From assembly GCA_037349105.1 (NCBI GenBank), contig JAYJMM010000054.1, positions 186,001-250,000 of the forward strand: 64,000 bases of DNA, read 5' to 3'. Below are positions 54,401-62,400 of this stretch, piece by piece; the first letter of the stretch is position 1, and each line of letters opens with the position of its first letter. The position numbers and the translations under genes are program-made. The notes below the pieces were generated by a model. That model worked only from the letters and a program-made list of their open reading frames with translations. It did not search any database and was not told the DNA's origin. The stretch is from Limnomonas spitsbergensis. Its lineage: Eukaryota > Chlorophyta > Chlorophyceae > Chlamydomonadales.

Positions 54401-54451
54401 TTCCTCTACCCCACACCACCCTCCCTTAAACCGTACATCACTCACACGTAA
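45470..54451 (+). CDS. LINE polyprotein, N-terminal part: protease, APE endonuclease, RT
   Basis: Open for 2993 codons. The first 357 residues are low complexity; the ATG at 46541 (MSDANLATNPP) is a likely true start. Residues 358-863 are a compact, better-structured block, perhaps ORF1-like. Residues about 1190-1420 resemble a Josephin-type cysteine protease: Cys 1202 in QYCQLHAYNNL, His 1329 in GYGHAS, Asp 1344 in WLDPDD. Residues about 1491-1740 form an APE/EEP endonuclease: Glu 1523 (GQET), Asp 1651 (GGDFN), SDH at 1730-1732. Reverse transcriptase about 2138-2430 has KKPGPDG, RPIGMHN, AYVDLTNAF, GTIQGD and FADD (Asp 2389/2390). The frame then passes through a Pro-rich stretch and a C run and stops at 54451. 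The true product probably continues in the next frame. Confidence 0.8.
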   Translation: MAQRMSSGGPRQHMPAILLKRLCHFKRATQSMYKYSHAQYSPHHIRDHHEASRASAGSQADFPDALPECPLTCIPFTAKVAFTPCLFHYRHISGASCRHDFTGPLHHTAEHTSLVRTRQPQALFSHDPPILKAHAVTFEPHLCNMPSSSCQSTCTHPTSLQRTVPRRRFCLATASRRSKRVTTLSQNKTRGQPIRPITFAHPKNKRYTPVATMSFRNSISPLRIGGITTYAGHPRVQITVQRPRVHSRSCSPDSVTRPTPRSPPSEADTQVLTLNLCPTDVDIKVPQTSQIPCRPSSDTSRHNIPATFSVATLTLLIIACLIPLSASSPPMHTTTPFSPAPTHHVHTPITISCFLTQMSDANLATNPPAAAVRHSDGNVEATIWITDPDLPALLRKFSYRVLDDGEQNGTVCMQTRLHNYRKVVEGCQHTFHLTGIPRDEASIPAEQSKLLLFYNLYPPTTPEAEVQTLLKTYLKRLVTATGCAVANFETYTTKGGNITRVYFEDARSVLRIHLMLYDDTTAFECPTRLRSFVRTELGLTAPCDDTMELQLRAVVLQVMPDTPLHTTLTQHLSNYPRGAPRAIALRELSRALSLAGPSVEFQTFDYDRDNSQFIFHAVVTGESFRERLMAQSTTPGQPRAGIPVGDSLMCLLPCDLSFLTALYNDSRHTHTAPPQFQLAVAITNKPDLNRPDVVLKAVKALFLAADKVLTSAPRLVRTNMRLQCKTNPCQIYAVSVDRFEDLLLFTNLSRTIRVGGIDSDKLLVGPGGRNNPYGQWLDLSIGNLGAILAESKQSPSGVWETFSEVMARRPDLKQKTLHEQHQQDYLTLHPVRMPQNKRPANTSGGYRQKPRMTLVRPFVPAMIPLDLHDPISCYPLLPYTPHSIPILLSSHLHIPTDTSIFQHQTTTTLALCHHTPPPPPSTYLPFSLPFTPRSPCPPLIPPFRTSKSTNTKSSSALPEILSWLRHVQSTILRYQIPCLHSQNYAVTLTNVRIHLLNSMVHFGNIILFASTLSFLCSTLIIHHILCLPHPCNPSLGNYPPSPLTSPHASQPTPAIPIPAVLQARHTLPPSAHLPLPPAHISPKPTTRSTTKQWLQSLWIIKITKCYTPHRHYQRFLLSKAKRLLARLTHRKKTDPSVLRLLSHHISLLQHPPLSPRPTNISPSFRCPPIGGISETHALQCSPTTPHILPIGLYFERQVAQYCQLHAYNNLVQYASTTCTQISAWCTQQSRLPKYPHHKRLWLHPENYYDPSRGNFSDALFSFWLHETQHLNKTRIMDRSTPIVTPTNLAHLSQLTIHDLDMALISMQQSHGLAYHGFVVHTTELAGYGHASTLLKYNGAWIWLDPDDPTRSTIVGPDGHYNLTLLRTLACSVFALVPSTTLEACLEASHFRPSHATPTPPEYATIIDIDVEGAPPMHLPAVTPVPQAPIPHPSPKSPCTAPSPLRTIAAPNSRALRIAPPTSRSCTLHSFSSAKTPPLQSGSTFQDSKSISFTTFNHQGLRSNLRDLSDLVNSECPHFLFGQETHIFSSQHTQLRKTCSIFASYALFFSSLPNSTDLSRCRPGASAPGGVLLAIQKTYTQHPLFKRQTIPTSLTGYCIHVSLPMANNMVLHVLSVYMPPGHAILKAACMDYIASQIDTHDPVSHFFIIGGDFNHHLGPVMHPGFSSFLHASNLTPINASSTQHTTHYPHNSQCRPSMIDDILLSTNLPRSTYTSMADVTCHVPTFCQYFSDHLPLSITCPKAMLPILRSPVPSSPSQPLLHQATTPNPCPPAPIARPTEIKQPIPKPNLDITRQKLNTNLSTACDSLLAHSTHLLDRIYQDVPRTSCGTRPSIPWTACKQIIKDLQLDIPSLASSHTDLLDAALLIMKQCCPTRTVAPPNPCGQARPRQCYLPRTVQKKISARLHTITVLFFARRFLMRLLNSPEFPTAVHPNTDPHFATRARLLLALKSETCLGQINARHPHCHNTPHRGNLVDLLPSLPDSDGPDPHATWSNWIHTCDAHIRSTRRRIRNTTKPHSERNTHRRRLTRLLFTSPRKAHNIIFQDSTDTVSSEITSVRNTTTQHLLTDPTDMVQYTESHFGREWAHDPSLPTHDPFPWAATGAIDAFTLDTPAKSHSTPTSTLLPYVTRTHLFHRVLHKLSNNKKPGPDGVPNELLRIMPSSFKSSIRNLLILMWVTGSTPDTWKVSHTTLLHKKDDPSILTNKRPIGMHNTIYKLWTRFVSTVISEFSEDHCILSPSQEGFRAKHNTSRHLQRLVHLLEDAQASNRNIYIAYVDLTNAFNTINHDKLYRIMDTLGYPEDSVDVIKGIYTNASTRIILQRSSGLATHPIPVGRGTIQGDTLSPLVFNIYMEPCLRWCNTGGHGFTPSCAIPLGMKHPCALTLSTLAFADDMALLSHSHVRLLHQLHKLTAYCTWAGLTLNASKCALTGAAHHAALTGLAHTIAEQTALLHAQLHNKFFVNGIPFPFFPPSKSYKYLGVYINTLLSFKDHLDAITATIQAKSRSLIMADVAPQHILMIINRVLRPKITHSLSIAPFSEVDIRILDTLLARVLRICMNLGHSYPTALILTPTDRGGVGLTSLLTDYTQISALTLTRALNDEGSLGTLTSGVLNQQLDTHGQLPLTSLVRPTRTFHSLPLPMRQLSLMHHAQLALHRCSSGPSPITSGVQELLGNAMWRQLTHILSPTPPPPDTTLPFMPIPPYTPTPQSSTLLITPELLHPLCRLGITSLEPLTVMTGPHISTFQPSTYLSATFKGKARRRWIQQAQVSLNRITLLLNGHPSDQALSYTRFSALPLHQRHITIAHDFSQLPQVVSTTLPHIASAPSADQALGLLPQCFSPRPQATSKRARPTIPRSTHTRAPELFPNPGLPSSPPLPHAPFVLHLGTTPCPLLPHHPNYILDLSCPPPSPPPVPSTLPHIPPPTLFVLDLAAPPGPPLPHHHDYILDLSCPPPPPPPRLCPPTTRSGLLDQPFVSSTLSFLYPTPPSLKPYITHT

Positions 54452-57400
54452 GCGGACATTACCAGACCAAGCACACCCACATACGGACCCCGCCTGTCCC
54501 TTGCTTCCTCCTTCCCCTACTCGTCCCCTTGACCTCGGCCTCACAAACCTCCAACGTCAAGGGCTCTGGCGTTTACACTCCACAAATCCCCATCCCCGCA
54601 CCCAATGGGTCCCATCCTCTGCGAACCAAGATCACTCATGCATCGACCAACACGTCTCCTTTAACATAAATCCTGTCCATCCCGACTTCGACATCATACC
54701 ACCACATTCCTTCACTATCCAGATTGGACTCCACTCACCCTCTTCCGGCCCGTTACACCCTCCCCCCTTACCTTCCGCCCCTGCCTCTGATCCGCAACCC
54801 CTTCCATGGCAATGTCACTATGCCTACCTATACCGCCCAAATGGCACTCTTGTTGGTTGCATCCCTGCCCGCCGCCTGCACTGGCTTCGTGCATGCTATG
54901 ATCATACGAAACTTACCCTTCCTGCCCTACACCTCGCCCACTCTGAGGGTTCCTTCGAGCAAGATCTTGCTTCCCTTCTTGCCCGATACCCCATTCATAC
55001 CAAGCACAAAACAGGAACCGCGCCTAACACGACTTGGTGTCTCCCGGAACCCATGATGCAAGTGCTCTCAGATAACATGTCCACCCATCTCCACCGTTTT
55101 GCATCTCCTCTCGACGTCTCCTACCATGCACGCACATACTATACCACCCACCATCACGATTGTCTTTTTGGGGCTCTCCATAATGCATACTCCACACCTT
55201 GGACCGGCAGCTCGTTCGTTCATCCAGACTTCAAGATGAAAACAATCACAAAGGCAATCCGTTGGGCCGTCTCATCCGCCAGCATGACTACGGTACCCAC
55301 ATGCACTATTATCCTTACCCCAGTTTGGAAGAACTCATCTTTCATGAATTGGACCTCCCATGCCAATATGGTTCATGTTCTGACTCTTCATACCGACCCC
55401 AACTTTCGCTTTTCAGCCCCGGACCACTTGGCACACATCTACACAGCAACCCAACCAACATACGGCACTCCCAAATGGCCACTACAACTTCTTGTCATTG
55501 GTAACACAGAGGGCCTCGCTCGCTTCTACCCTGACCCACCTCCCACTGCTCCAGTCGATTCCAATGTGCACACACTATCTGGACATGGACACCCACCTGG
55601 CACCACACCTGCCCACCGTCCACACCCACCCACCCGGCGCCAATCCCAACTTCCCGGTTCGCATGCGAAATGGCAACACCCCGCTGGATTCTCTGTAGCC
55701 TCCCACCTACACACGCACACTACCCCGCCTACCCCTCTCCCACTTGCCCCACTCACTTTCCCCCTTATCCTTTTCGATGAACTCCGATCTCTCTACCCCC
55801 CTACCTATCCACTTGCTTGGCCGTTGCTTCCGGCATACTACACAGACGGAGCTTGTATACAGGATGACGCCGGCAATAACTTGATAGGGGCTGTCTTTTA
55901 CTTCACTGTCGATGGCTCCACCCATACGGTCAACCCTACTGGAAAATGTGAAACGAACACTATCACCAGGGCTGAACTTGGAGGCATTCATGCAGCCCTC
56001 GATCATGCCCATACACCTTCTGGCCCCGCCTTGACCATTGCCCCTTCCCTTACTATCTTCACTGACAGTCTTTGCAGCATTTACCTCATACAGAAAGCTG
56101 TCTTTTACCCGCATGATCTCCTTGAGGACAAGCATGCACCGCTTCTCCTGGCCATCCGCCGCCTACTCCTTTCACGGGCCAACATAGGCCTACCAACGCT
56201 CATCCAGAAGGTGAAATCACATATTGGTATTATCGGCAATGAACTTGCTGACATTGGGGCAACACGAGCCTTGGACGCACCCAGCACTTGTACATTTAAC
56301 CTTTCCCATATCAACAACCAGTACATGGCTTCCCTCCCAGCTTGGCCTTGCCTACCCCAAGACGATACTCAAACGGATTCAAACGACACCCCTTGGTTCA
56401 CTTCTGACCTCACCTCCTCTATCAAGGCACACCTTCACTCTTCTTGCCCTCACGTTACGGACGGTGACACCACCATATCTTGTGCTACTTATACCCGCAT
56501 AATCGAAGAAAATGCCCACTCTTTACCCTTGTATAACAATCACATGTGGCAGTCTTCTGCTTGCCACTTTTCTCTGAAGCGATGCATCCTCCGTATGCGA
56601 GCCAACCTCTTATGGACAGCTAAACGGGCACTTCTCTTCCGTATTCCCTACAAAACAACAGTGCGCTCGTTTACCGATGGCCTTTGCCCCATATGTACAC
56701 CACCTCCTACTGGCCCACCTGACGCTACTTCTGACACACAGGGACACATGTTTGGAAGATGCAGGCATCCCCGTATGCAGGCCTCTTATATCTCCCGACA
56801 CAACAAGGCCCTCTGCCTCATCCAACGTTCCCTCCACCGAGGCACAAAGAGTGGAATGTTCACAATTATGGATGCCACACCCGCTACATCCCTCCCACCA
56901 GGAGTCTATGACACCCGTATCCCGCAATGGATGCTTCCCGCTGTCCCCCCTGCCACACTCTGCCGCCTTCGTCCTGATCTCCTCTTAATTGAAGGCCTTA
57001 CCATTGCCGATCTCCACAGTTATCCTCCCGCCCGGCTTGCCGACCCTGCCTTCCTTCTTGACCTCCAACACCGTTGTACCATCCATGTTATTGAGCTCGG
57101 GTTTACCTCCAATCTACAATTCTGCCTGTCCCACAAATCCACACAACATGCACAGTTAGTACAATTGCTTCGCTCCGCAGGATGGAACCTCACTACACCT
57201 GTTTTAGACCCTCTCCACATTCCTGCCCCCCACCCTCATACATATCTGTTACCCCCCCCTGCTAAAGACATCCTCTACCCCTATGTTCACCTCGTCATCA
57301 TTGGTTGCTCTGGCATTTTCTATAAAGATATCATGCACCTCTTTCCAGTCCTTGGTATCACACCCTTCAACGTCCCCCCACTGCTCAAACAACTAGCAGT

Positions 57401-57509
57401 TCACACTGTCCAATCTGCCTATTCCATTCATCGACTTCGCCGTTACCTTGAAAACAGTCCACCCGACTGCCGTCCAGCATCTCCCCCTGTTCTCACTGAC
57501 CCGCCATAG
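54336..57509 (+). CDS. LINE polyprotein, C-terminal part: RNase H and restriction-like endonuclease
   Basis: Open from the C run at 54311-54335, so it looks like the continuation of the preceding frame after a one-base shift; the first ATG is 54501. Counting from that ATG: RNase H with Asp 449 (YTDGA), Glu 492 (RAELGG), Asp 522 (FTDSL) and Asp 584 (NELADIGA). Then comes a CCHC knuckle (Cys 729, Cys 732, His 749, Cys 754), then a restriction-like endonuclease signature RPDLLLIEG (Asp 826) and IELGF (Glu 865) with a downstream Lys/His/Gln-rich helix (SHKSTQHAQLVQLLRSAGW). It ends with TAG at 57509. Function: template RNA removal and target-site nicking at the nuclear DNA. RNase H plus this endonuclease type in one protein fits Dualen/RandI. 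Confidence 0.75.
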   Translation, partial: VYAPPRLAQDCWINRSSRPPYRSSTPHHPPLNRTSLTRKRTLPDQAHPHTDPACPLLPPSPTRPLDLGLTNLQRQGLWRLHSTNPHPRTQWVPSSANQDHSCIDQHVSFNINPVHPDFDIIPPHSFTIQIGLHSPSSGPLHPPPLPSAPASDPQPLPWQCHYAYLYRPNGTLVGCIPARRLHWLRACYDHTKLTLPALHLAHSEGSFEQDLASLLARYPIHTKHKTGTAPNTTWCLPEPMMQVLSDNMSTHLHRFASPLDVSYHARTYYTTHHHDCLFGALHNAYSTPWTGSSFVHPDFKMKTITKAIRWAVSSASMTTVPTCTIILTPVWKNSSFMNWTSHANMVHVLTLHTDPNFRFSAPDHLAHIYTATQPTYGTPKWPLQLLVIGNTEGLARFYPDPPPTAPVDSNVHTLSGHGHPPGTTPAHRPHPPTRRQSQLPGSHAKWQHPAGFSVASHLHTHTTPPTPLPLAPLTFPLILFDELRSLYPPTYPLAWPLLPAYYTDGACIQDDAGNNLIGAVFYFTVDGSTHTVNPTGKCETNTITRAELGGIHAALDHAHTPSGPALTIAPSLTIFTDSLCSIYLIQKAVFYPHDLLEDKHAPLLLAIRRLLLSRANIGLPTLIQKVKSHIGIIGNELADIGATRALDAPSTCTFNLSHINNQYMASLPAWPCLPQDDTQTDSNDTPWFTSDLTSSIKAHLHSSCPHVTDGDTTISCATYTRIIEENAHSLPLYNNHMWQSSACHFSLKRCILRMRANLLWTAKRALLFRIPYKTTVRSFTDGLCPICTPPPTGPPDATSDTQGHMFGRCRHPRMQASYISRHNKALCLIQRSLHRGTKSGMFTIMDATPATSLPPGVYDTRIPQWMLPAVPPATLCRLRPDLLLIEGLTIADLHSYPPARLADPAFLLDLQHRCTIHVIELGFTSNLQFCLSHKSTQHAQLVQLLRSAGWNLTTPVLDPLHIPAPHPHTYLLPPPAKDILYPYVHLVIIGCSGIFYKDIMHLFPVLGITPFNVPPLLKQLAVHTVQSAYSIHRLRRYLENSPPDCRPASPPVLTDPP

Positions 57510-57595
57510 CCCCTTTCTCCCTTTAAGGGTATACAGACCGGGGCTTGGGCGTCTCGTCAACCTGTACTTCCCAAAATCCACGCCGCATCGGCGTT

Positions 57596-57619
57596 CTCTT
57601 TTCTTTTCTTTTCTTTTCA
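57596..57619 (+). repeat. (CTTTT)n LINE 3' tail
   Basis: About four units of TCTTT/CTTTT at the end of the 3' untranslated region, the usual microsatellite-like end of many LINEs in place of poly(A). Confidence 0.6.
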
Positions 57620-57929
57620 CAGCTCAACATCAAGTTATACGCTCGTATGGAAAATGCATGATAGTTTTGTCGTGTGCATGTCTGTGTGCATATTTTTGCT
57701 TTGTTCAACTAGCTACTAGTACTCCCAGCAGGAGCATATTTCTGGCATGTTCGCATGCGCTCGTAATGTATGGCACTTGATAAGCGTAGTGGCAGAAGGT
57801 GCATACTTTGTTTAGGAATTCGAATGGGGCGGAGATGAAGATGTGCATGCGTTCCAAGTGTGAATACTGTAATAGTCTGTTCCCCTATGAACAGAAATTG
57901 AGTCTGCAACGGGGGGGCTGATGCATGTC

Positions 57930-58370
57930 TCCCTGTCTGCAGCACAGGCCAAATCGCACATCAGCCTGGCGTTGCTTCCCAGCTTGCGCACAAACAGGAA
58001 GCTGGTGGCCAGCTTGCCCATCAGCCTGGAGCTGCTGGCCTCCTGCTGCATGCAGCGAGCTTGCACACCAGCATGGAGCTGCTGGCGAGTAGCAGGCTTG
58101 TTCACCAACATGAAGATTCAATGCTAGCCAGTATGCGCAACAGCCTGGAACATCTGCCCAGCTTGCGCACCAGTGTGGAGCTTCTGGCCATCTTGCTCAC
58201 CAGGCACGCTTCAGCATGGATTTGGTGGTCAGCTTGCGCACCGGCATGGAGCTGATGGACAACTTGCACACCAGCATGAAGCTGGTGGCCAGCTTGCCCA
58301 CCAGCTTGGAGTTGATGGCCCAGCTTGCGCACCAGCGTGGGGCTGTTGGCTAGATTGCACACCGTTGCTG
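57930..58370. repeat. Minisatellite of about 30-36 bp
   Basis: Degenerate units built on AGCTTGCGCACCAGCATGG followed by AGCTGCTGGCC, about a dozen copies. Frames read through it are by-products. Confidence 0.75.
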
Positions 58371-58379
58371 CTACCCAGG

Positions 58380-59190
58380 TCCTCGCTTAGGTGAGTGTTG
58401 CTTAGGCGACCAGCCGTGGGCCTTGTTTTGCCTCCCATCGGAGAGCTCAGGAGGTGCAATACCAGTAAAACTATTGGCCACATGCGCAACCATGGAACTT
58501 TATTCTACTGACTGTATGATACTAGTAACAGTGAACGGCCAATGCTACCCCGGCCTGCGCTTATTAGGTGCGTGCCGATGTACGACCGACCGCATTCCGG
58601 TCTGGTTTCCGCCCCTATCAGGGAGGTGCAATGCTTGTACAACTACTGCCCACATGCGCAACCATGAGCATGTATTATAATGGCTGCATAACACCGGGGC
58701 TGGAGAGCGGCCGCTTCTCCCCATGTTCGCACTTAGGTGCCTGCTTGGGCAACTGACAGTAGGCGGTATTGTAACCCCCTAACAGGAAGGTGCATGACCG
58801 GTCCAGCTACTGTCCACGTGTGCAACCATAAACATGCATTGAACAGGCTGCATGAAACCAGTATCAGTGATCGGCCCCTGCCACCCAAGTCCGCGCTTAG
58901 GTGTGATGCTTAGGAGACCGACCTTTGGCCGGTCTTGTTTTGCTCTCTGTCAAGAATGTGCCGTGTCGGTACAATTGTTGGCCACATGCACATCCATTAA
59001 CGTGCACTATATAGGCTGAATGAAACGGGTAGTAGTGAGCGGCCGCTGCTACCCTGGTCCACGCATAGGTGCGTGCTGCTTAGGCGACCGACCATGGGCC
59101 GGTCTCTTATTTTTTTGCAATGCAATACCGGTACAGCTATTGGCCACATGCGCAACCATGAACGTGCATTATCCTGGCTGCATGATACCA
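58380..59190. repeat. Satellite of about 162-172 bp, five copies
   Basis: The landmark CACATGCGCAACCATG recurs near 58479, 58651, 58815, 58983 and 59145. Each unit also has GAGCGGCC, a TTAGGTGCGTGC-like segment and a CGACCGACC-like segment. Confidence 0.85.
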
Positions 59191-59196
59191 GTAGTA

Positions 59197-59890
59197 GCTC
59201 TTGCCCCCTGTCCCAGTTCCTGCCCCTTGTCCCAGCTTCTGCCCCTTGTCCCTGCTCCTACCTTCTGTCCTTGCTTCTGCCTTCTGTCCTAGCTCCTACC
59301 CCGTGTCCCTGCTCCTGCCTTCTGTCCTTGCTCCTGCCTTCTGTTCCTGCTCCTGCCTTCTGTCCATGCTCCTGCCTTATGTTCCTGCTCCTGCCTTCTG
59401 TCCATGCTCCTGCCTTATGTTCCTGCTCCTGCCTTCTGTCCATGCTCTTGCCTTCTGTTCCAGCTCCTGCCTTCTGTCCTAGCTCCTGCGCCCTGTCCAT
59501 GTTTCTGCCTTCTGTCCATGCTCCTGCCTTCTGTCCATGCTTCTGCCTTCTGTCCCTGCTCCTGCCTTCTGCCCCTGCTCCTGCCTTCTGTCCCTGTTCC
59601 TGCCTTCTGCCCCGGTTCCTGCCTTCTGTCCCTTCTCCTGCCTTCTGTCCCTGCTCCTGCCCCCTGTCCCTGCTCCTGCCTTCTGTCCCTGCTCATGCTC
59701 CCTGTCCATGCTCCTGCCTTCTGCCCCACCTCTTGCCTTCTGTCCCTGCTCCTGCCTTCTGTCCTTGTTCCTGCTCCATGTCCCTGCTCCTGCCCCCTGT
59801 CCATGCTTATGTCCCCTATCCCTACTCATGCCTTCTGTCCCTGCTCCTGTCCCCTGTCCCAACTTCTGCTATATGTCCCTGCTCCTGCCT
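59197..59890. repeat. 18-19-bp minisatellite (TCCTGCCTTCTGTCCCTGC)
   Basis: About 38 head-to-tail units with scattered changes, giving long repetitive frames on both strands that are not genes. Confidence 0.9.
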
Positions 59891-60216
59891 TCTGCCCCCT
59901 GCCCCCTGCCCCCTGCCCCCTGCCCCCTGCCCCCTGCCCCCTGCCCCCTGCCCCCTGCCCCCTGCCCCCTGCCCCCTGCCCCCTGCCCCCTGCCCCCTGC
60001 CCCCTGCCCCCTGCCCCCTGCCCCCTGCCCCCTGCCCCCTGCCCCCTGCCCCCTGCCCCCTGCCCCCTGCCCCCTGCCCCCTGCCCCCTGCCCCCTGCCC
60101 CCTGCCCCCTGCCCCCTGCCCCCTGCCCCCTGCCCCCTGCCCCCTGCCCCCTGCCCCCTGCCCCCTGCCCCCTGCCCCCTGCCCCTGCCCCCTGCCCCCT
60201 GCCCCCTGCCCCCTGC
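59891..60216. repeat. Heptamer array (CCCCTGC)n
   Basis: More than 40 nearly perfect 7-bp units. The complementary strand is (GGGGCAG)n, able to form G-quadruplexes. Confidence 0.95.
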
Positions 60217-60292
60217 CCCTGCCCCTGCCCCTGCCCCTGCCCCTGCCCCTGCCCCTGCCCTTGCCCCTGCCCCTGCCCCTGCCCCTGCCCCG
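60217..60292. repeat. Hexamer array (CCCTGC)n
   Basis: About 12 units; each is the preceding heptamer with one C less. Confidence 0.95.
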
Positions 60293-60295
60293 TAG

Positions 60296-60480
60296 GCGTC
60301 CAACTCCGAGATCCATGGGGCAACAGTCAGTTTGTTTTCCCTTGGCTGTTCTGCTTTGTCGGGGATGAGCCAGAGATCAAGGATATGGTGTTTCTTCCAA
60401 GCGGCCTTGTGAGAAGTGTTGGGTCCCGGAGGAGAACTTGTCTGCAGTGGACCTGGCTTGGCCCTTGCGTACGGAGTTAG
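60296..60480 (+). CDS. Exon-like open block after the pyrimidine array
   Basis: After CCCCGTAG (ending 60295) the frame reads GVQLRDPWGNSQFVFPWLFC, then GDEPEIKDMVFLPSG, to TAG at 60478-60480. The composition looks protein-like, and the pyrimidine array could act as an acceptor tract. No family recognised. Confidence 0.2.
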
Positions 60481-60639
60481 AACAAATCAAGACTTACAAA
60501 CACTCAGGCCATGACCTTCCCGACCATCGGTGGCAGAGAGGACATCTCCACAGTACTAGTCCCCTCTGGTTTCTGGAGATTTGCTGATGGCGACAGTGTA
60601 AGACTAGGAGCTTCCTCTCAGTGCTTCCCTCTTTTGCTT

Positions 60640-61145
60640 TAGGACTGGTATATTTCCACCGCTCGTGCGTCTGACAGGTCTAATTGCTTTATTAATAGTT
60701 TTTTTAAGCACCGCTCATGCGTCTGACTGCTCTGTTGCCTGAAAACTGGTATATTTTATGAACACCGCTCTTGCCCCAGACTTATGTATTGCTTTTGGAC
60801 TGGTATGTTTCCTGAGCACCGCTCTTGCGCCCGACCGCTCTATTTGCTTAAGATTTAGTATTTTTGAGCACCGCTCTTGCACATGAATCGCTCTATTGCT
60901 TTAGGACTGGTATACTTCTGAGCTACGCTCTTGCGTCTGACCGCTCTAATTGCTTAAGTAACAGTATTTTTGAGCACAGCTCTTGCGCCTGACTGATCTA
61001 AAGCCTTAAGGCTGTTATAGTTTCTGAACACCGCTCTTGCGCATGAACCGCACTATTGCTTTATGACTGGCATATCTTCTTTGACCCGCTCTTGCGCCTT
61101 TATTACTAGTCTTTTTAATCACGGTTGTTGCGCGTGACCGCTTTA
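60640..61145. repeat. Satellite of about 58 bp
   Basis: Eight to nine units built on GAGCACCGCTCTTGCGCCTGA, then CCGCTCTATTGCTT and ACTGGTATA. Confidence 0.85.
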
Positions 61146-61745
61146 TTGTGTGCAACCAGCTCCAGGGTTCTTGACTGTTCAACCCGATGTAACGGATAAA
61201 ATTAAATACCTATGACACAACCGCATCACCAGTGCGCATTGCGCTTTGCGTTTCTCCTCATTGTTTCACTTCCTCTTTAGGCTTGCTGCATTTTGGCCCT
61301 AGCTAGCGTGCACCATGCTCTAGGCTTCTTGGCTGTTCAGCTCGATGTCACGGAGTAAATTAGTATTACCCCATGGACCAACCGCATCCAGTCACCGCTG
61401 CTTATTGCACTTGCGGTTCTCTATCTATTCCTTCTCTTCTTGTCTAGGTAGGCTTGCTACCTTCTGTCCCTAGCTAATGTGCACCCTGCTCCAGGATTCT
61501 TGGCTGTTCAGCCCAATGTAACGGAGTAAATTAGTATTATCCCGTGGCCCAACCGCATCGCCGCTGCTCACTGCGCTTAGCATTCTCTCTCCATCCCTTC
61601 TCCTCTTGTCTAGGCTTGCTGCCGTCTGCCCCTAGCTAGTATGCACTCTGCCTCCTGGCCCGAGCTAGATTGCACCCTGCTCCAGGGTTCTTGGCTGTTC
61701 AGCCTTATGTAAAGGAGTAAATATGGATACCCATAGCCAGACCGC
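61146..61745. repeat. Satellite of about 170-190 bp, about four copies
   Basis: Landmark TTCTTGGCTGTTCAGCCC then ATGTAACGGAGTAAATTA at about 61155, 61324, 61491 and 61684. Confidence 0.8.
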
Positions 61746-62400
61746 AGCACCGCTGCACCTACCAGTAGGGAACAGTAAACAAGGACAGGCGCTTTGCATG
61801 TGTGTGTGCAACGCTGCGCCCACCAGCAGGGGACTGTAAATAAGGGCAGGCGCTGTGCATGCGGGTGCACCGCTACACCTACCAGCAGGGTATATTTTAC
61901 AAGGGCAGGCACAAGGCAAATGCGTGGACCACAGCACCCTCCGGATGGGTACACTAAATAAGGGCAAGCGCTGTGCATGCGGGTGCCCAGATGCATCTGC
62001 CAGTGGGGTACAGTAATTAGGGCATGCTCTGTTCCATGGGTGGACCGCTGCATCTGCATGTGCACAGTAAGTGAGAGCGAGCACTGTGAATGCGTCGGGA
62101 GCGCTGCACCTCCCGGTAGCACACAGTAAATAGGTGTGGCTGTTGTGCTAAATACGGCTGTCCCTCATCGGGGTACGTGCGGGAGCTGAATTCGGGCGGG
62201 ACGCAGCACCCACAAACAGGGCATAGTAAATATGAGTTGGCGCTACATCATTCCCGCTACCGGCTACCTGAAACATGCGCTGCGCATGCGGCCATGGTGA
62301 TGTGCATACAAGCAGGGCACTGTGCATGCAAGTAGAGCGCTGTGCGTATGGCACCGTATGGGTGAGGCGCTGCACATGCGGGTAGGGATCTGGCAGTATT
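61746..62400. repeat. Degenerate satellite of about 60 bp
   Basis: About ten units built on GCACCGCTGCACCTACCAG, then CAGTAAATAAGGGCAGGCGC and TGTGCATGCGGG. Confidence 0.8.

Larger units (their letters stand above)
45470..57620 (+). mobile_element. 12-kb LINE of the Dualen/RandI type with two endonucleases
   Basis: Order on the plus strand: N-terminal low-complexity region, ORF1-like globular block, Josephin-like cysteine protease, APE-type endonuclease, reverse transcriptase, RNase H, CCHC knuckle and PD..E restriction-like endonuclease. This combination is known to me from Dualen (RandI) elements of Chlamydomonas. The 3' untranslated region is about 90 bp and ends in a (CTTTT)n tail at about 57596-57619. 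The 5' end cannot be fixed; it lies near 45470. All catalytic motifs look intact, so the copy is young, except for one frame change at a C run (54311-54335). Confidence 0.8.

Noticed and set aside
59073..60480. Long frames on both strands reading Pro-Cys-Leu or Gly-Arg-Gln repeats
   Set aside because: They are read through the (CCCCTGC)n and related simple arrays, open in several frames at once, with no unique sequence.
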